Shown one piece after another: positions 50,647 through 60,864 of a DNA stretch of 64,000 nucleotides; the first letter of the stretch is position 1, and the number at the start of each line of letters is the position of its first letter. The DNA lies in contig JAPLTX010000060.1 of NCBI GenBank assembly GCA_026397915.1, positions 46,210-110,209 on the forward strand, in the 5' to 3' direction. Made by a program: the position numbers and the translations under genes. The notes beneath the pieces were generated by a model. It did not search any database. It was given only the letters and a program-made list of their open reading frames with translations, and had not been told where the DNA came from. The DNA is from Verrucomicrobiota bacterium. Lineage in GTDB: Bacteria > Verrucomicrobiota > Verrucomicrobiia > CAIQCK01.

Positions 50647-52503
50647 TCAGGCTGGGTCGGTCGTCGAGAGCATGCCCTGGCGCTGGGCCATGGCGGCGAA
50701 GGCGCCGCCTTTTTGCAGAAGCTCGGTGAAGGTGCCGTCCTCGACGATGCGTCCCTGCACGAGAACGATGATGCGGTCGCAGGCCATCAGCGTGGAGAGG
50801 CGGTGTGCGATGGAAACAACCGTGCGGTTCTCCGCGAAGCGGTCAATGGCGGCCTGAACCTCGCCTTCCGACTGCGAGTCGAGCGAAGCGGTGGCTTCGT
50901 CGAGCAGCAGGATGGGCGCGTCGCGGACAAACGCGCGGGCGATGGAGAGCCGCTGCCGCTGGCCGCCGGAGAGCGTGACGCCGCGCTCGCCGATGCGCGT
51001 GTCGTAGCCCTGGGGCAGTTGCATGATGAACTCGTGCGCGTCGGCCATGCGGGCGGCCCGCTCCGCATCGGCGCGGGTGGCGCCGCGTCGGCCGCAGGCG
51101 ATGTTCTCGGCGACGGTCAGGTCGAACAGCACGACTTCCTGGCTGACCAGCGCCAACTGTGTGCGCAGGTCGCTGCCAGCGATTTCCCGCAGGTCAATGC
51201 CGTCCATCGTGACGCGCCCGTGGGTCGGGTCGTAGAAGCGGAAGAGGAGGTTGATGAGCGTGCTCTTGCCGCAGCCGCTCTCGCCCGCGATGCCGAGCTT
51301 AAAGCCGCGCGGGATGTCGAGGTTGACATTCTGGATGACCATCTGGTTGCCGTAGGAGAAACTCACGTTCTCGAAGCGCAGGCCGGTGGTGAAGTGCGTC
51401 AGCCGCTTCGGTTGGGCGGGTTCCTTGACGGTGGGTTGTTCCTTGAAAATGTTGATCAGGCGGTTGACGCTGACGCTGGCCTCGCTGAGCATGATGTTGA
51501 GTGCGGCGAGCCTTTTCACGGGTTGATAGAGGAGGAATGTGCCCGTCAGAAAACCGAAGACGTTGGAGATGGTCTGGCCGGAGTAAATGATCCACAGCAC
51601 GAGCATGCCCACGCCAAGCATGGAGATTGTCTCGATGACGGGATGGCCCATGCCGCGGGCCTGCACTCCTTTCATGCCGTGATGCACGAGTTGGTTTGAA
51701 AGATTGCAGAACCGGCTGATTTGCTCCCCTTCCAGCGAGAAAGCCTTCACCACGCGGATGCCGGTGAACGCCTCCACCAACAGGCTGGATTGCAGGATGC
51801 TCGCGTTCACCAAGCCCTGGGTTGCCCGCCGCGCCTTCTTGCTCAGCAGCCGGATGGGAATGATGGCGATGGAAAAGAACGCCATGACCGCCAGCGCGAG
51901 CTTCCAATCAATCCAGCACAGCGTGGCGCACAAGGTAACGATGGTCGTCGGGTCCCTGACCGCGTCGGACAATCCGTTGGAAAGGCAGTTCCGCAGGATG
52001 GTGGTATCGCCGTGGATGCGCGTCAGCAGGTCGCCCATGGTGGAGCGGTGAAAATAATCCAGCGACAAGGTGTTGAGCTTCTTGAGGACGGCGGTGCGCA
52101 GGTCGTTGAGCATCCGCTCGCCGGACCACATCAAACAGTAACCGCTGAGATACCCCGCCACGCTGCGCAGGAGCACCGGCAGCGGGAGCAGCAGCAGACC
52201 GCCGAGGACTTGCTTCCAATCCAGCGGCCGGCCCATCAGCGGCAGCCACGGATCCAAGACCCGGTCGGCGGTGGTCTTGACCTCGACCGCCCAGGAAGAA
52301 GTGGTGCCGGGAATGGATGTGGTCGCGGACAGGGGGTTGGCTGTGTTGGGTGCAAGGCGCTCGAACACCGTCTTGGTCGCCCAGACAAAGATGCCGTTGG
52401 AAATCCCGAAGACGGCCGCGAGCAGAACGCCCAAAAGCAGCCGGCGCCAATACCGCCGCAGGTAAGGCCACCCAAACCGCAGGACATTGATCACGTTTTC
52501 CAT
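50647..52503 (-). CDS. MsbA-like ABC exporter (fused membrane and ATPase domains)
   Basis: A 618-residue half-transporter. Six transmembrane helices lie in the first ~350 residues, with a long insertion after helix 1 (FERLAPNTANPLSATTS). The ATPase has Walker A (GESGCGKSTLINLLFRFYD), the Q-loop, the signature LSGGQRQRLSIARAF, Walker B (PILLLDEATASLD) and the H-loop (VVSIAHRLSTL). It should act as a homodimer flipping lipid-linked molecules such as lipid A-core or glycolipids. The gene next upstream on the same strand is a glycosyltransferase, which supports a cell-surface glycolipid role. Confidence 0.9.
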   Translation of the reverse strand: MENVINVLRFGWPYLRRYWRRLLLGVLLAAVFGISNGIFVWATKTVFERLAPNTANPLSATTSIPGTTSSWAVEVKTTADRVLDPWLPLMGRPLDWKQVLGGLLLLPLPVLLRSVAGYLSGYCLMWSGERMLNDLRTAVLKKLNTLSLDYFHRSTMGDLLTRIHGDTTILRNCLSNGLSDAVRDPTTIVTLCATLCWIDWKLALAVMAFFSIAIIPIRLLSKKARRATQGLVNASILQSSLLVEAFTGIRVVKAFSLEGEQISRFCNLSNQLVHHGMKGVQARGMGHPVIETISMLGVGMLVLWIIYSGQTISNVFGFLTGTFLLYQPVKRLAALNIMLSEASVSVNRLINIFKEQPTVKEPAQPKRLTHFTTGLRFENVSFSYGNQMVIQNVNLDIPRGFKLGIAGESGCGKSTLINLLFRFYDPTHGRVTMDGIDLREIAGSDLRTQLALVSQEVVLFDLTVAENIACGRRGATRADAERAARMADAHEFIMQLPQGYDTRIGERGVTLSGGQRQRLSIARAFVRDAPILLLDEATASLDSQSEGEVQAAIDRFAENRTVVSIAHRLSTLMACDRIIVLVQGRIVEDGTFTELLQKGGAFAAMAQRQGMLSTTDPA

Positions 52504-52606
52504 CGCGCTGGACGGATGATGCGGGCGGCGGGAACAGGAGTCAATCCCCGCTTCGCGCTTCGATTCCTCGCGGCTCGGCTGCTGGCCTTTCTGGCGCGCG
52601 GTTTCG

Positions 52607-53548
52607 TCAGAGGCGATCGAGGATTCTCTGTAGCTTTTTTCGGAGACTGTGTTTCAAACGAAAAGAGAAAATGCTCTTCTTCAAGGCCGGCAAATCGCGC
52701 GGGCCGATCTCGCCAATGACGCGGGACTGGCCGTCCCGGAACAGGTGCCGCGTCCTGCCTGTGAGCACGTCCTTCTGGTATCGCCTGACAGCATCCAGAT
52801 AATACCGATGGACTTGGGTTTCCTTCTCGCGCAGATGGATCCCGCGCTGGCCTCCGTGCCCCCGGCAGTAATTGGCCACGACGGGCAGAAACCAAGGCAG
52901 ATAGCCCAGGGTGTTGAACCGGTAGTTGAACGTATGCGTCGGGTTGTAACTCATCGGGTCCTGGCAGTTTTTTTGCGGGAAGCAGGCGTCAAAGACCGCG
53001 CGGCGGATGCAGTAGTTCGGCTCGGGAACGCAGGTGCCGTGGGCGAACCAGAGCGCGAGGAAGTCTTTTTTTTGGGGCGCGGGTTTATTCAGGAATTCCG
53101 GCGGGACCACTCTTCCGAGATTGCCGTCTTCCGACATATACTGGTCCAGTCCCCACACGAGAGAAATTTCCGGGTCCGCCTCAAGAGCGGCCACGCACAT
53201 CCGGAACCAGTTCTGGTTGATAAAGCCGTCGCTGACGCAACATTGGATGATGTATTCGCCGCTCGATAGAGCAAATGCCTTCCGGTAGGCCTCCAGAATG
53301 GCGTTCTCGTCCTTCTCCCGTTCGGAAACCCATCGGATGCGAGGGCCGTATTCCTTCAGAATCGCAGCCGTCTCGTCGGTGGAGCCACCATCCGCGATGA
53401 TGTGTTCGACATTCGGATACGACTGGGCCAGGACTGATTCAATCGTGTCCCTCAGGAATCTCGCATGATTGAGGGAAGGGGTAATGACCGAGAGCTTGGG
53501 GAAGCCGGAAGCTGGGGACTTTGTGGATGTTTCCTCTGGCAGTGGCAT
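52607..53548 (-). CDS. Family 2 glycosyltransferase
   Basis: A 313-residue cytoplasmic GT-A enzyme. The start of the fold is PKLSVITPSLNHARFLRDTI, followed by the nucleotide-sugar motif HIIADGGSTDETA and, at the metal site, IIQCCVSDGFI in place of a plain DxD. The C-terminal ~100 residues are basic (SLRKKLQRILDRL) and may contact the membrane. It is transcribed with the MsbA-like gene (104-bp gap) and is divergent from the BY-kinase gene, so it probably adds a sugar to a surface glycan. The donor sugar is not predictable. Confidence 0.88.
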   Translation of the reverse strand: MPLPEETSTKSPASGFPKLSVITPSLNHARFLRDTIESVLAQSYPNVEHIIADGGSTDETAAILKEYGPRIRWVSEREKDENAILEAYRKAFALSSGEYIIQCCVSDGFINQNWFRMCVAALEADPEISLVWGLDQYMSEDGNLGRVVPPEFLNKPAPQKKDFLALWFAHGTCVPEPNYCIRRAVFDACFPQKNCQDPMSYNPTHTFNYRFNTLGYLPWFLPVVANYCRGHGGQRGIHLREKETQVHRYYLDAVRRYQKDVLTGRTRHLFRDGQSRVIGEIGPRDLPALKKSIFSFRLKHSLRKKLQRILDRL

Positions 53549-53870
53549 GACGGTTCAAACGGTCTTGGTTTGGCCACTGTCCAGAATTCCCTGGCAACGC
53601 GGGATGACAAATCCCTCGTCGATTCGCTCCGGCAGTTTCCGGCCGGTCTTGATTCCAAGGAGGTGGATGAGACGCTTCATTTTCCGGTCTTTTTGAAAGA
53701 CCTATCATCAAACGCAGAGGCAGGCAAGGCAGTTTCGATGAGCGTTGGCCGTTTCCGTTTCTTCCCTTGATATTTTGCTGGTCCTGCGTTAAGCAGTTAC
53801 GCGTCGTGATGTTAACTTTGAAGGGTCAGGCTGCTTTGCGTTCCTGAGCGCGGTGGAGCTGATTGTCATT
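53549..53870. other. Intergenic region between the GT2 gene and the BY-kinase gene
   Basis: About 320 bases between divergent genes. Reading frames here are short and show no family similarity. It must contain the promoters for both directions, and TTGATA at about 53772 may be part of one, but no convincing -10 partner was found. Confidence 0.6.
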
Positions 53871-55973
53871 ATGCCGGAAGAGACAAAGATACATTTTCTT
53901 GATTATTGGCGCGTCATCAAGCTGCGCAAAGCCATTATCCTCAGCGTCTTTCTGTTGGTGTTGCTGACGGCGGCGGCGGTGACGTTTTCGCTGCCGCGCA
54001 TTTACTACGCCAGCGTGCGCATGAAGATCGAACGCGAGAAGGTGACGGTTCAGATTTTTGATGCGAATGCGTCTGGCGGTTACGACCCGATTTTCCAAAT
54101 GGACCAAGTGGAGATCATGCGGTCGCAGAAGATCGGCTATCGCACGGTGGCCAAGGAACAACTGGTGGCCAAGTGGCAGATCGGTGGGCCGGAATCCATG
54201 GCGAAGGAACAGGCGTTTCAGATCCTCCGCGGTCGTCTCAACGTCATGCCGGTGCGCAACTCCAGCCTGGTTGAACTGGGGGTTTACTCCACGGATCCGG
54301 TCGAATCCGCGGATCTCGCGAATTCCATGGCGCTCATTTACCGCGACAGCCGGTTGGAAGAGCCTACCATCCAGATCGAAATGGGCCTTGAGAAACTGCG
54401 CGAAGAATACAACTCGCAACAGAAACTGGTGGAAGCTGCGCAACAAAAGGTCAACGAACTCCGCAAAGACCTCGATTTGGATGTCATCGGCAATCGCTCC
54501 CGTCTTAACGACGAAACCATCCAGCGCCTTCATGGAGACCGCAGCACGGCCATGATTCAGATGTTGGTGGAAAAGACGCGCAACGACCAGATCCAGAAGC
54601 TAACCAACGCTGAATTGAAGCGCGCGTCACCGACCATCATCGGGGATCCGACCATTGCCAATCTTCAGAACGCGCTGCAATCGGCAGAACTCCAGTTGGT
54701 AAAACTGTTGCAAACCTACGGCCCGGAACACCCCATTGTTAAAGATGCAGTCGCCACCCAGAAGAAACTGGATGAGCAACTCGATGAAGCCATCAACGTC
54801 ATGCGCAAGGGGTTGGTCATCGGCTATGAAGTGAACCGGGCAAAAGTAGAGGCGATGGAGAGCGAACTGCGCACCGCCCACGCCACGTCCATCGAGCGGG
54901 AGCCAACCAAATACATTCCCTTTGACAATGCGCAGAAGGAACTGGAATTCCAAGTCACCATGCGTGACGCTATCAAGACGCGCGTCAATCAGGAGGCCAT
55001 CAGCATCAAGGTGCCGCGCACGGCCGTGGAGATCATTGATCAGGCCCGGCCGCCGACCGCGCCGGTCAAGCCGAACGTGCCTCTTTACCTCGGGTTGGCT
55101 GCCATTGCCGGCCTCGTGCTGGGCGTGATGCTGGCATTCTTCATCGAGTATCTCGATACCAGTGTGAAGACCATTGACGATGTCGAGCGCTATCTGGGAT
55201 TGCCCGTATTGGGTGTGATTCCGCAAAACATCGAAATGCTTTCCACGGTCGGCCAGGATTCGCCGCACGCCGAAGCTTATCGCGTGCTGCGCGCCAACAT
55301 CGAATTTGGCAAGAAAGACCCGCAGGCCAACAGCATCACAGTCGTCAGCGCTGGCGCCGGTGAGGGCAAGACCACCACGCTCTTCAATCTGGCGGTGGTT
55401 TGCGCGCAGAATGGCGACAAAGTGCTCTGCGTGGACTCGGACATGCGCAGGCCGACGCTGCACAAGCGATTCGGCCTTTCCAACGAGATCGGCCTGACCG
55501 ACGTGCTCATGAACGACGTGAAGGTGGAGGATTGCATCCAAAACACCAACGTGCCGAATCTCTCCTTTCTGCCCAGCGGCAAACTGCCCAAGATCGCCAT
55601 CGGCATTCTCAAGTCCCAGAAGATGCGCGACCTCATTCAAGACCTGAAGATGCGCTACGACCTGGTGTTGTTTGACAGCCCGCCGATCATGGGCGTCAGC
55701 GACGCCAGCGTGTTGGCCAGTGAAGTGGATTTTGCCGTGCTGGTGATCCAGTATCGCAAGTATCCGCGCGCGATGCCCGCCCGCGCCAAACAGGCGGTCG
55801 AAAATGTTGGCGGTCGTTTGATCGGCGTGGTGCTCAACGCCATCGTCATGAGTCACGACGAGAGCTACTACTACTACAACGCCTACTACGACCATTATTC
55901 GCGCTCCGAGGAAGCCCATCCGGAAGAAGCGGAAAAGACGCCGGAGGATTCGGAAACCAAGGGCACCTATTAA
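53871..55973 (+). CDS. Polysaccharide co-polymerase / BY-type tyrosine autokinase (Wzc/GumC-CpsD-like)
   Basis: A 700-residue protein. The N-terminal Wzz part has helix 1 (AIILSVFLLVLLTAAAVTF) and helix 2 near residues 410-430, with a long periplasmic coiled coil between. The C-terminal kinase shows Walker A (VVSAGAGEGKTTTLFNLA), A' (KVLCVDSDMRRPTL) and Walker B (YDLVLFDSPPIMGVSDA). The tail is a tyrosine cluster (ESYYYYNAYYDHYS) for autophosphorylation. Such proteins set chain length and gate export in Wzy-dependent pathways. The ATG at 53871 is preferred; a GTG at 53853 is possible. The OPX gene follows after 27 bp. Confidence 0.92.
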   Translation: MPEETKIHFLDYWRVIKLRKAIILSVFLLVLLTAAAVTFSLPRIYYASVRMKIEREKVTVQIFDANASGGYDPIFQMDQVEIMRSQKIGYRTVAKEQLVAKWQIGGPESMAKEQAFQILRGRLNVMPVRNSSLVELGVYSTDPVESADLANSMALIYRDSRLEEPTIQIEMGLEKLREEYNSQQKLVEAAQQKVNELRKDLDLDVIGNRSRLNDETIQRLHGDRSTAMIQMLVEKTRNDQIQKLTNAELKRASPTIIGDPTIANLQNALQSAELQLVKLLQTYGPEHPIVKDAVATQKKLDEQLDEAINVMRKGLVIGYEVNRAKVEAMESELRTAHATSIEREPTKYIPFDNAQKELEFQVTMRDAIKTRVNQEAISIKVPRTAVEIIDQARPPTAPVKPNVPLYLGLAAIAGLVLGVMLAFFIEYLDTSVKTIDDVERYLGLPVLGVIPQNIEMLSTVGQDSPHAEAYRVLRANIEFGKKDPQANSITVVSAGAGEGKTTTLFNLAVVCAQNGDKVLCVDSDMRRPTLHKRFGLSNEIGLTDVLMNDVKVEDCIQNTNVPNLSFLPSGKLPKIAIGILKSQKMRDLIQDLKMRYDLVLFDSPPIMGVSDASVLASEVDFAVLVIQYRKYPRAMPARAKQAVENVGGRLIGVVLNAIVMSHDESYYYYNAYYDHYSRSEEAHPEEAEKTPEDSETKGTY

Positions 55974-56000
55974 CCCGTGTTCGTTTATTCTCTGTTGACG

Positions 56001-56633
56001 ATGAACTTTCGCCAATCTCTCAAAGCTGTCAGCTTGTTGGCCCTGGCGATGATCGCCGCGGGGTCGCTGGGCTGTGGAATCTTGCATGGTCCGCAACCGC
56101 CGCCTGAGAAGAAGTTTGATCCTTCCACCCAATACAGCGCGCCAGCTGTGGCTGAGGCGAGCGCGTTCCGCCCGGCTGACAACATAGTGGTTCGACTCGA
56201 CATGGCCACCGGCCGCGAGGAACACATCAAGATGGTGGACGAAGAGGGAAACATTGAGCTGCCTTTTGTCGGCAAGGTCAAAATAGTCGGCCTGACGGTG
56301 AATCAGGCACAGGACGCCATTCGCAAGGTTTACGTGCCGCGCTATTACAGTTACTTGACGGTCACCGTTGTATTGCAGACCCCGCGCATGGTTTACCTCT
56401 CCGGCGAAATGAGAGGACAGGGCGGGGCCGTGCCTTATCGCGAAGACATGACTGTTTATCGAGTCATTATGTCATCAGGCGGTTTCAGCGAGTTTGCCAA
56501 GAGGCGCGAGGTTGTGCTCACCCGCAACGGCAAACAGACCATAGTGGATTGCGTGAAAATCGAGCGGAATCCGGAACTGGACATCCCGCTTTTGCCGGGT
56601 GACACTATCATGATTCCCAAATCGGCCTTTTAA
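56001..56633 (+). CDS. Polysaccharide export (OPX/Wza-like) outer-membrane lipoprotein
   Basis: A 210-residue protein from ATG 56001, chosen because it gives a clean lipoprotein leader (MNFRQSLKAVSLLALAMIAA then GSLGC). A poly-export domain (NIVVRLDMATGREEHIKMVD, IELPFVGKVKIVGLTVNQAQ) is followed by one SLBB domain (VYLSGEMRGQGGAVPYR, VIMSSGGFSEFAKRREVVLT). It is shorter than Wza (about 380 residues), so it may lack the C-terminal membrane-spanning helix. It partners with the BY-kinase for export across the outer membrane. Confidence 0.9.
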   Translation: MNFRQSLKAVSLLALAMIAAGSLGCGILHGPQPPPEKKFDPSTQYSAPAVAEASAFRPADNIVVRLDMATGREEHIKMVDEEGNIELPFVGKVKIVGLTVNQAQDAIRKVYVPRYYSYLTVTVVLQTPRMVYLSGEMRGQGGAVPYREDMTVYRVIMSSGGFSEFAKRREVVLTRNGKQTIVDCVKIERNPELDIPLLPGDTIMIPKSAF

Positions 56634-56675
56634 GTTTCTTCGTGCCTCGCCGTTGGTGGTGTGTAACCGTATTTT

Positions 56676-58694
56676 ATGCCTCCTGTGACTGAACGTCGTC
56701 GCCATCGCCGACGCTCCTCGAACGAAGTCAGCACGGCGGCCGGGTGGCGTGGTGTTGTTGAACGTTCCGGTGAGCGCGTCGTTTTTTGCACCCTTTGTCT
56801 GATGCTGGTTTTCGCGGTGCTGGCGCTGGGCGCCATCCAACCGTGGGCTTGTGACATCCTCGAAATGCTGACACTGGTGGCGTTGCTGGGATGGGCCGCG
56901 CGAGTAGCCGTGGCCGAGAAGCTCGCTTGGATTCGCACGCCGTTGGATCTGCCGCTCGCGGTTGGTGTGGCCTACGTGGTGGCGCGCTACGCCGTGTCGC
57001 CTGTGGAATGGATCTCGCGCCAGGAAATGCTGCTGGTGTTGATGTATGCCTCCGTCTATTTCCTGGTCACCCAGCACTTCTTCCGCCGGCAACGGCAAAA
57101 CGCGTTGCTTTGGGTCTTGATGGCGATCGCCGTTGGCATCACAGCCTACGGTCTTATCAATTGGCTGCGTGGCATCCAAATGGTTTGGTGGTTTCCGTAT
57201 GAGGACAGTCTCCAGCGGGTGCGCGGGACGTTTTACAACCCGAATCACTTCGTCGGCTACCTCGAACTGGCGCTGGCGGTCGCGATGGCGCATCTGCTGT
57301 GGTCAGGGCGCGGGGCCGCGCAACGCATCGTGCTGGCTTACGCCGCCTGCGTGATAATCGGCGGCATCGTGCTCGCCGGATCGCGCGGCGGTTACGTTAC
57401 CGCAGGCATCATGCTTGTCTTCGTGGTGGCTGCCGTGGCGCGCGGTGTTACCCGACGCTGGTGGCCTGCCCTGCTGATTGTGCTGCTGGGCGCGCTGGGA
57501 GGCGTAGGTGGCGCCTTTGGTTTTGAAACATTGCGTGAGCGGTTTTTGAGTCCGGAGCAGAATCTGAGTTGGTTTGAAGCCAGCCGCTCGTGGATGTGGC
57601 AGGCGGCGTGGCAAATCACCCTAGATCATCCGTGGTTCGGCGCTGGGCCGGCCATCTTCAACGCCATTTACGGCCGCTACCGGGACCCGGTGGACCAGCA
57701 TATCCCGCAATACGTTCACAACGACTACCTCCAGGCGCTTTGTGATTATGGGATCGCGGGCTTCGTCCTGATGGGGTTGCTCGTTGGCGCCTTTCTCGTG
57801 ACGGCGTGGCGAATCCATTGTCGCTGGCGTCAGCGCGGTGTCGCCGAACATTCAGGCTGGCACTGGCCTTACTGGCTCGATACGGACCGGGCCGGTCGGC
57901 CGGCGTGGTTGCTCGGCAGCGTGACCGCTGTCGTGGCCTGCATGTTGCACTCGGCGGTGGATTTCAACCTTCACTTCAGCGCCTACGCGTTGACGCTCAC
58001 GGTCATCATGGCGATGGGAATGCTTGCCGGCCACGCGCGCCGCCTGAACGAGGATCCTCCGGACGGAACCAAGCCGTGGCCTCCTGTGATTAAACCCGTT
58101 GACTTGGGAATCACCGCGCGCCGGGTTCTAACGGCGCTCATTGTCCTCTTTGTGGCCGCCAACGCGACGGTGGCCCTGCCGAACGGTGTCTCATGCTTGT
58201 CCCAATGGCTGGCGGAGATGCGCCATGAAAAGGCCGATTTGGCCGGTGCTCGCGCCGCGGCGGAACAGGCATGGAAATGGGACTCCGGCAATTATCACGT
58301 GGCCCTGTTGCTCGGCGACATCACCTTGAACGAAGCGCGGCTTGCCCCGAACAATGCCAATGCCCAAGCCGAACGGGCCTTGCAATGGTATCGGAACGCC
58401 GAAAAACTGAACCCGCTGGAGGCCGAGCCGGTGTCGCGACAGGCTCAGGCGTTGGAGTTTCTGAAGCGATGGAAAGAAGCCGAGGGAAGCCACCTGCGGG
58501 CGCTCTCCATGAATCCCGGCTACTTTCTTTATTACGAGCGTCTGGGCATGTTTCACGCCTCACGCGGCGAAAAAGAGAAAGCGGTGGCCGAACTGCAAAC
58601 CAGGGTCACACTCAAATGGTATCCCGGTGCGCCGGTGGCGTTCATCAAGAACAAGATCAAACAGTTGACGGCTCCCCCCTCACCTCGTCCGTAG
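56676..58694 (+). CDS. O-antigen ligase / Wzy polymerase-like membrane protein with C-terminal TPRs
   Basis: A 672-residue protein with about 11 transmembrane helices up to residue ~485. The family loop contains RGTFYNPNHFVGYLELALAV and, later, VHNDYLQALCDYGIAGFVLM, the conserved HNDYLQ-type motif of Wzy_C enzymes. The final ~180 residues are TPR-like helices (ARAAAEQAWKWDSGNYHVAL, AERALQWYRNAEKLNPLEAE). It would join polysaccharide repeat units or attach the polymer to an acceptor. It follows the OPX gene after 42 bp. Confidence 0.88.
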   Translation: MPPVTERRRHRRRSSNEVSTAAGWRGVVERSGERVVFCTLCLMLVFAVLALGAIQPWACDILEMLTLVALLGWAARVAVAEKLAWIRTPLDLPLAVGVAYVVARYAVSPVEWISRQEMLLVLMYASVYFLVTQHFFRRQRQNALLWVLMAIAVGITAYGLINWLRGIQMVWWFPYEDSLQRVRGTFYNPNHFVGYLELALAVAMAHLLWSGRGAAQRIVLAYAACVIIGGIVLAGSRGGYVTAGIMLVFVVAAVARGVTRRWWPALLIVLLGALGGVGGAFGFETLRERFLSPEQNLSWFEASRSWMWQAAWQITLDHPWFGAGPAIFNAIYGRYRDPVDQHIPQYVHNDYLQALCDYGIAGFVLMGLLVGAFLVTAWRIHCRWRQRGVAEHSGWHWPYWLDTDRAGRPAWLLGSVTAVVACMLHSAVDFNLHFSAYALTLTVIMAMGMLAGHARRLNEDPPDGTKPWPPVIKPVDLGITARRVLTALIVLFVAANATVALPNGVSCLSQWLAEMRHEKADLAGARAAAEQAWKWDSGNYHVALLLGDITLNEARLAPNNANAQAERALQWYRNAEKLNPLEAEPVSRQAQALEFLKRWKEAEGSHLRALSMNPGYFLYYERLGMFHASRGEKEKAVAELQTRVTLKWYPGAPVAFIKNKIKQLTAPPSPRP

Positions 58695-58777
58695 AGACGC
58701 GGGCGCTTTATAAGTGACATGCTCCCAACCAAACCGGCGCCGTTGACCGTCGGGCTGGCCTCCACTAAAGTCGCCGC

Positions 58778-59485
58778 GTGCAGATTGGACTTTTCATCCC
58801 CTGCTTGGTGGACCAGTTTTTCCCGCAGGCCGGGCTGGCGGTGGCGCGGATTCTGAAACGGCTGGGCCACAGCGTCGAATACCCGGCGGAGCAGACTTGC
58901 TGCGGCCAGCCGGCGTTCAACGCCGGCGTGCGCTCGGAGGCGGCGGCGTTGGCGAAACGGTTCATCCAGGTCTTCGACCGCTTCGAGGCGGTCGTCGCGC
59001 CGAGCGGCTCCTGCGTGGCGATGGTCCGAAACTTTTACCCGGAGCTGCTGGACCTCGCGCCTCACTCCTCATTCATCACTCGCGTTTTTGAGTTCAGCGA
59101 GTTCCTTGTGGACCGTCTGAACGTCACCGACCTCGGCGCCACGTTCAACGAACGGGTGACGTATCACGACTCCTGCCACCTGTTGCGCGAACTGCGCGTC
59201 CGGGAACAGCCGCGCCAACTGCTGCGCGCCGTGAAAGGGCTGGACTTCGTCGAGTTGAACGACGGGCCAACGTGCTGCGGCTTCGGCGGCGTTTTCAGTG
59301 TCAAGTTCCCGGAGGTTTCCACCGTCATGGGCGAGGACAAGGTGGCGGCCATCGAACGGACCGGCGCACGCTATGTTGTCGCCAGCGACTGCGGCTGCCT
59401 GATGCACATCGGTGGATTGCTGACGCGACGCGACTCCAAAGTGCGGCCGATCCATCTCGCCGAACTTCTCGGAGGCGCGCCATGA
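58778..59485 (+). CDS. lutA: L-lactate utilisation protein LutA (CCG-domain Fe-S protein)
   Basis: A 235-residue protein starting at GTG 58778 (MQIGLFIPCLVDQFFPQAG). It carries two cysteine-rich CCG-type motifs, EYPAEQTCCGQPAFNAG and ELNDGPTCCGFGGVFSVKFP, plus DCGCLMH, which bind an Fe-S cofactor. LutA acts with LutB and LutC in oxidation of L-lactate (or in other systems glycolate-like substrates). The stop overlaps the lutB start by 4 bp (ATGA at 59482-59485). Confidence 0.92.
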   Translation: MQIGLFIPCLVDQFFPQAGLAVARILKRLGHSVEYPAEQTCCGQPAFNAGVRSEAAALAKRFIQVFDRFEAVVAPSGSCVAMVRNFYPELLDLAPHSSFITRVFEFSEFLVDRLNVTDLGATFNERVTYHDSCHLLRELRVREQPRQLLRAVKGLDFVELNDGPTCCGFGGVFSVKFPEVSTVMGEDKVAAIERTGARYVVASDCGCLMHIGGLLTRRDSKVRPIHLAELLGGAP

Positions 59486-60864
59486 TGCACACGCCCGTGC
59501 TCGAAGAGCAGCGACGCGCGACACTGGCGCGCGCGTTGAATCTCGCGTTGGACAAACGCCGGCAGTCGGTCGCAGAGTTTCCCGATTGGGAGGCGATGCG
59601 CCAGCGGGCGCACGACATCCGCGCTGGCGCGCTCGATCGGCTCGACGAATACCTGAACCAGTTCGAGCGCGCGGCGGCGGCCAACGGCATCCGTGTGGTG
59701 CGGGTGGCGACGGCGGAAGAGGCATGCCTCTACGTCGTGGCCATCGCCAAACGGATTGGTGTGACCACCGCGGTCAAGTCGAAGTCCATGGTGACGGAGG
59801 AGATTCACCTCAACCGCGCGCTGGAAACTGAGGGCATCCGCGCGATGGAAACCGACCTCGGTGAATACATCGCGCAGCTTTGCGGCCAGCCGCCGTTCCA
59901 TCTCACCGCGCCGATCGTGCATTTGTCGCGCGACGAGGTTGGCCGGATTCTGGCGGACAAGCTCGGCGTGCCGTTCACGAACGACCCGACGCAGCTCACG
60001 CTGATCGCGCGCGACGCGATGCGGCGGGAGTTCCTGACGGCGCGGCTTGGCATCAGCGGCGCGAACTTCTGCGTGGCCGAGACCGGCAGCCTCGTGCTCG
60101 TGACCAACGAGGGTAATGGCCGCATGTGCACCACGCTGCCAGCAAAGGAAGGGCCGCGCGTTCATGTAGCCATCACCGGCATCGAGAAGGTCGTGCCGGC
60201 GTTGAAGGATGTGGCGCATCTGTTGCGGCTGCTGGCACGCAGCGGTTCGGGGATGCGGCTGACGGCCTACACGACGTTGATCAACGGCCCGCGGAAGCGC
60301 GCCGCCGGTGAAGAAACGACCGGGCCGGATGAGGTTCACGTGCTCTTGCTGGATAACGGCCGCCGCGCGATGTTGCGCGACCCGCATCTGCGCGAGGCGC
60401 TCTGCTGCATCCGGTGCGGCGCGTGCTCGAACACGTGTCCGGTTTATCACCGCATCGGCGGCCATGCATACCAGTCGGTTTACAATGGGCCGATTGGCTC
60501 GGTTTGGTCCGCGGCGCTGTGGGACACGGAGCAAGCGGCAACGCTGCCGTTCGTCAGTTCACTGTGCGGTGCTTGCGCGGATATCTGCCCGGTGAAGATT
60601 GACATTCATCACGCGCTGCTCTGGCAACGGAAACTGGCGGCGGACCGCGGTTACACGCCGCGTTGGCAGCGGCTGGTCTGGTGGGCGTGGCGCGTGGCGA
60701 TGAGTCATCCTGCGCTCTACGGTTTCGGCAGCATTGTCGCGCGGAGGCTGTTCAGCCCGGCGATATTGAACCGGCTTGGCAAACCGTGGACCGAGACGCG
60801 GGATTTGCCGCCGCTGGCTAGGAAGTCGTTCCATGAGATGTGGAAAGAGGAAGCGCCAAAATAG
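59482..60864 (+). CDS. lutB: L-lactate utilisation protein LutB (LUD domain + ferredoxin)
   Basis: A 460-residue protein. The N-terminal LUD domain contains VKSKSMVTEEIHLNRALE and FCVAETGSLVLVTNEGNGRM. Two 4Fe-4S motifs follow: CCIRCGACSNTCPVYHRIGG and SSLCGACADICPVKIDIH, then a C-terminal helix pair. It is the electron-transfer subunit of the LutABC complex. The true start is the ATG at 59482 overlapping the lutA stop. Confidence 0.94.
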   Translation: MMHTPVLEEQRRATLARALNLALDKRRQSVAEFPDWEAMRQRAHDIRAGALDRLDEYLNQFERAAAANGIRVVRVATAEEACLYVVAIAKRIGVTTAVKSKSMVTEEIHLNRALETEGIRAMETDLGEYIAQLCGQPPFHLTAPIVHLSRDEVGRILADKLGVPFTNDPTQLTLIARDAMRREFLTARLGISGANFCVAETGSLVLVTNEGNGRMCTTLPAKEGPRVHVAITGIEKVVPALKDVAHLLRLLARSGSGMRLTAYTTLINGPRKRAAGEETTGPDEVHVLLLDNGRRAMLRDPHLREALCCIRCGACSNTCPVYHRIGGHAYQSVYNGPIGSVWSAALWDTEQAATLPFVSSLCGACADICPVKIDIHHALLWQRKLAADRGYTPRWQRLVWWAWRVAMSHPALYGFGSIVARRLFSPAILNRLGKPWTETRDLPPLARKSFHEMWKEEAPK